From positions 527,057 through 591,056 of the forward strand of contig NC_041679.1 of assembly GCF_900005765.1 (NCBI RefSeq): a stretch of 64,000 nucleotides of DNA, written 5' to 3'. The position numbers and the translations under genes are program-made. Of this stretch, positions 61,841 to 64,000 are shown piece after piece; position 1 is the first letter of the stretch, and the number at the start of each line of letters is the position of its first letter. This DNA is from Plasmodium relictum. Its lineage: Eukaryota > Apicomplexa > Aconoidasida > Haemosporida > Plasmodiidae. The notes below the pieces were generated by a model. It had not been told where the DNA came from and searched no databases. It saw only the letters and a list, made by a program, of their open reading frames with translations.

Positions 61841-63199
61841 TTATAAATAGGTATGATTAAAATAGTCATCTCTTTCTGCACTTTTATATTCATCAATAAG
61901 ATTTTGTGTAATTTCTTTTGATGATTCCATTTCTTCAAAATTCCCTTGTCCATCAGCACTTGAAAACATAGGTTCTTTTTTATAATTTTCTAAAAATGCT
62001 CTTCTTTTGAATAGTCTATCAAATTGCGTAACACATCTTTCAAATAAAGTTGAAATGGAAGTATGATTAGCCATCATAAGTCCGCAAACTTTATGCGTAG
62101 AAACAACATGAGGTGATTGTTTTGCTAAAGTAACTTGAATTGATGCAGGATTCCATTTAATAAAGTTGACTAATTTCCTGTCTCTAATTCTCTGTAATCC
62201 TTTGTGAACTTGTGTTGGATCTGTTTCTCCTCTAATAATATTCAAAATAGAAATATACATACCTCTTCTGACAGGGACCGATACCATGATATTTTTTGTG
62301 TGTAATAATCTTTTCATAACATCTAGAACAGTAGTTTTTTGAACATTAGAAACATGTTTATCAATAGTTATAGGAGTATATGAAGTAACTAAAAAGTGAC
62401 ATTTAGGATTAATAATTAAAGAGGATATTAAACTTATCATATCGTTATTCATACTACCAGGGTATCTCAAAGTAGTAGTAGAAGCAGACATCACATTAGA
62501 AATAATAGTATTCGTTTGTTGAAATGTAGGGTTATTTAATTTTAATTTATCAACAAATATTCTATTTAGAGAAGTATTATCGATAACAACAACGCTGTCA
62601 GTACTTAGTATAAGTCTTTTTAGTGTTAGAATGCTATTATAAGGTTGAACAACAACATCACTACTTTCATTAGTTAATAATGGGAAAACAGAAAAAGTCT
62701 GAATCATTTTTTTTGAATAATTATCATTAAGTAATTCTAATAAATAACTACCCATTCCACTACCAGTACCTCCTGCAATTGAATGAGACAAAATGAATCC
62801 TTCTAAGTTATCACTATTATCAACTTCTCTATCAATCATATCAATAATTTCTTCTTCAACTTTATGTCCTTGACTATATCCACATCCCCAATTATTCCCA
62901 GCACCACCTCCCTCTTTTGATATGAACATATTTTCAGGATTATATAAATTTCTATATTCACTAGTCTGTATACTATTTATAACACGAGGTTCTAAATCAA
63001 ACAAAAGTGCTCTTGGTATGAAATGCTCATCATCTGCTTGATAAAAAAATATATCTTTTCTATCTTCATTTAAAAAATTATTATTTTTTAATATTCCTTC
63101 TTGATCAATATTATGTTCATTACATAATTGTTTCCAAAATTCAACACCTATTTGGTTTCCACACTGACCACATTGTAATGTTATAATTTCTCTAGGCAT
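61841..63199 (-). CDS. Gamma-tubulin, 452 aa
   Basis: Nucleates microtubules at the spindle pole and at other organising centres as part of the gamma-tubulin complex. A single-exon, full-length protein without low-complexity insertions. Tubulin landmarks are present: N-terminal [18 protein letters not shown], the GTP-binding loop GGTGSGMG (143-150), [17 protein letters not shown] (gamma type; alpha and beta differ here), and [21 protein letters not shown]. The phase of each motif and the length agree with eukaryotic gamma-tubulins. No introns are needed. The gene is of the housekeeping kind and its codon use is less skewed than that of the Asn-rich neighbours. Confidence 0.98.
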   Translation of the reverse strand: MPREIITLQCGQCGNQIGVEFWKQLCNEHNIDQEGILKNNNFLNEDRKDIFFYQADDEHFIPRALLFDLEPRVINSIQTSEYRNLYNPENMFISKEGGGAGNNWGCGYSQGHKVEEEIIDMIDREVDNSDNLEGFILSHSIAGGTGSGMGSYLLELLNDNYSKKMIQTFSVFPLLTNESSDVVVQPYNSILTLKRLILSTDSVVVIDNTSLNRIFVDKLKLNNPTFQQTNTIISNVMSASTTTLRYPGSMNNDMISLISSLIINPKCHFLVTSYTPITIDKHVSNVQKTTVLDVMKRLLHTKNIMVSVPVRRGMYISILNIIRGETDPTQVHKGLQRIRDRKLVNFIKWNPASIQVTLAKQSPHVVSTHKVCGLMMANHTSISTLFERCVTQFDRLFKRRAFLENYKKEPMFSSADGQGNFEEMESSKEITQNLIDEYKSAERDDYFNHTYL

Positions 63200-64000
63200 T
63201 TCAAGTTATATAAAAAATTAAAAATTATATATAATATATATACATACAAATATAGACAAAATAATGAAAAAGAAGTATATATAAATATATTCTAGATACA
63301 ATTAAATTATAACTAATTTATAAATAATTACAAAAATTATAAAATGAAGAATAAAAATATTACAATTTCTTAAAGATGTTCTTTATTAATCTCTATAAAA
63401 AATTTCCATAATTTTCTTATGGCTTATTACAGAAAAAAAAAAAAAGAAAAAAAGAGGAATAAAGAAAAAAGAAAAAAAACGATATTTTTCTTTTTTTGAC
63501 TACTTTTCGTAAAAAAAAAAAAAAAATAATTTGATATTATTTATATGAATAAAAATAAAATATAATAATTAAAAAAAAATAGAAAATTACTTTTTATTAA
63601 TATTTATTATTATTATTTATTTTTTTTTTTTTTAAATTAAAATAGAATATATTATTTTAATTAAGATTATCTACAATATTTTTTTTTAAAATGTCTAAAT
63701 TAAAATTTATGGGTAAAATATTACGTAAAATTGTTTCGTATTCTTAGTGAATTTTATATATCTCATAAATTTCACCTATTTTCTAGCAAAATATTTAACA
63801 GAAAATATTTTTTTCATTATATTTTTTTAATAATAAAGTAATATTTATTTTTATATTTATTTAACATGAATATTTTAATATATATATAATAAATACACTA
63901 TTCAATATATATATATATTTATTTATTTATTTACTTGAAGTATTTTTGTCCTTTTTAAAAACAATTATTTCAATTTAAAGTTATGAACATTTTCTCTTTA
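63200..64000. other. Upstream region of gamma-tubulin
   Basis: Presumed promoter and 5' UTR of the gamma-tubulin gene at the right edge of the window. AT-rich, with A runs at 63432-63443 and 63513-63526 and a T run at 63621-63633. No coding frame reaches the edge with recognisable sequence. Confidence 0.6.

Overview
The window looks like a nuclear chromosome segment of a malaria parasite (genus Plasmodium). The grounds are very A+T-rich DNA, long A/T homopolymers and (TA)n runs between genes, Asn/Lys-rich low-complexity insertions inside otherwise conserved proteins, short AT-rich introns with GT..AG ends, and a gene set made of core eukaryotic and Plasmodium-type proteins. The extreme base composition fits a very AT-rich lineage, such as an avian malaria parasite or a P. 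falciparum relative, better than P. vivax-like genomes. This is inference. From memory, gamma-tubulin and this proteasome beta subunit are neighbours near the left part of P. falciparum chromosome 8, so the window is probably a conserved, non-subtelomeric block. I see no subtelomeric gene families, rRNA, tRNA, CRISPR, IS or viral elements.

Left part (1-21 kb): a 1328-residue Asn-rich protein of unknown function (+); a compact 93-residue protein (-); a 504-residue protein with an AT-hook-like motif and a conserved-looking C-terminal domain (-); a seven-exon ABHD17-like serine hydrolase (+); an ArfGAP of the ARFGAP2/3 (Glo3) kind (+); and a PPIH-like cyclophilin (-).

Middle (21-47 kb): a 2407-residue Lys/Asn-rich protein of unknown function (+); a Pus1-type tRNA pseudouridine synthase whose first exon is tiny (+); and a giant two-exon gene for a Rav1/DMXL (rabconnectin-3) protein of about 4663 residues, a predicted V-ATPase assembly regulator (-).

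Right part (47-64 kb): an apicoplast-type methionine aminopeptidase (METAP1c), a HIT zinc-finger BCD1-like box C/D snoRNP assembly factor, and a three-exon splicing factor Cactin with an apparent one-base frame break in a poly(A) run, all on the minus strand; then a candidate box C/D snoRNA; then the two-exon proteasome beta-7 (PSMB4) gene (+); and gamma-tubulin (-).

These genes are transcribed singly, not as an operon. Several touch RNA processing (Cactin, BCD1, Pus1, PPIH-like cyclophilin, the snoRNA candidate) and several touch membrane traffic or endomembranes (ArfGAP, Rav1/DMXL, ABHD17-like), but I see no evidence that they form one new system. The most useful leads are the snoRNA candidate at 58315-58416, the Cactin frame break, the mini-exon start of the pseudouridine synthase, the His-to-Asn change in the cyclophilin active site, and the unplaced C-terminal domain of the 504-residue protein.
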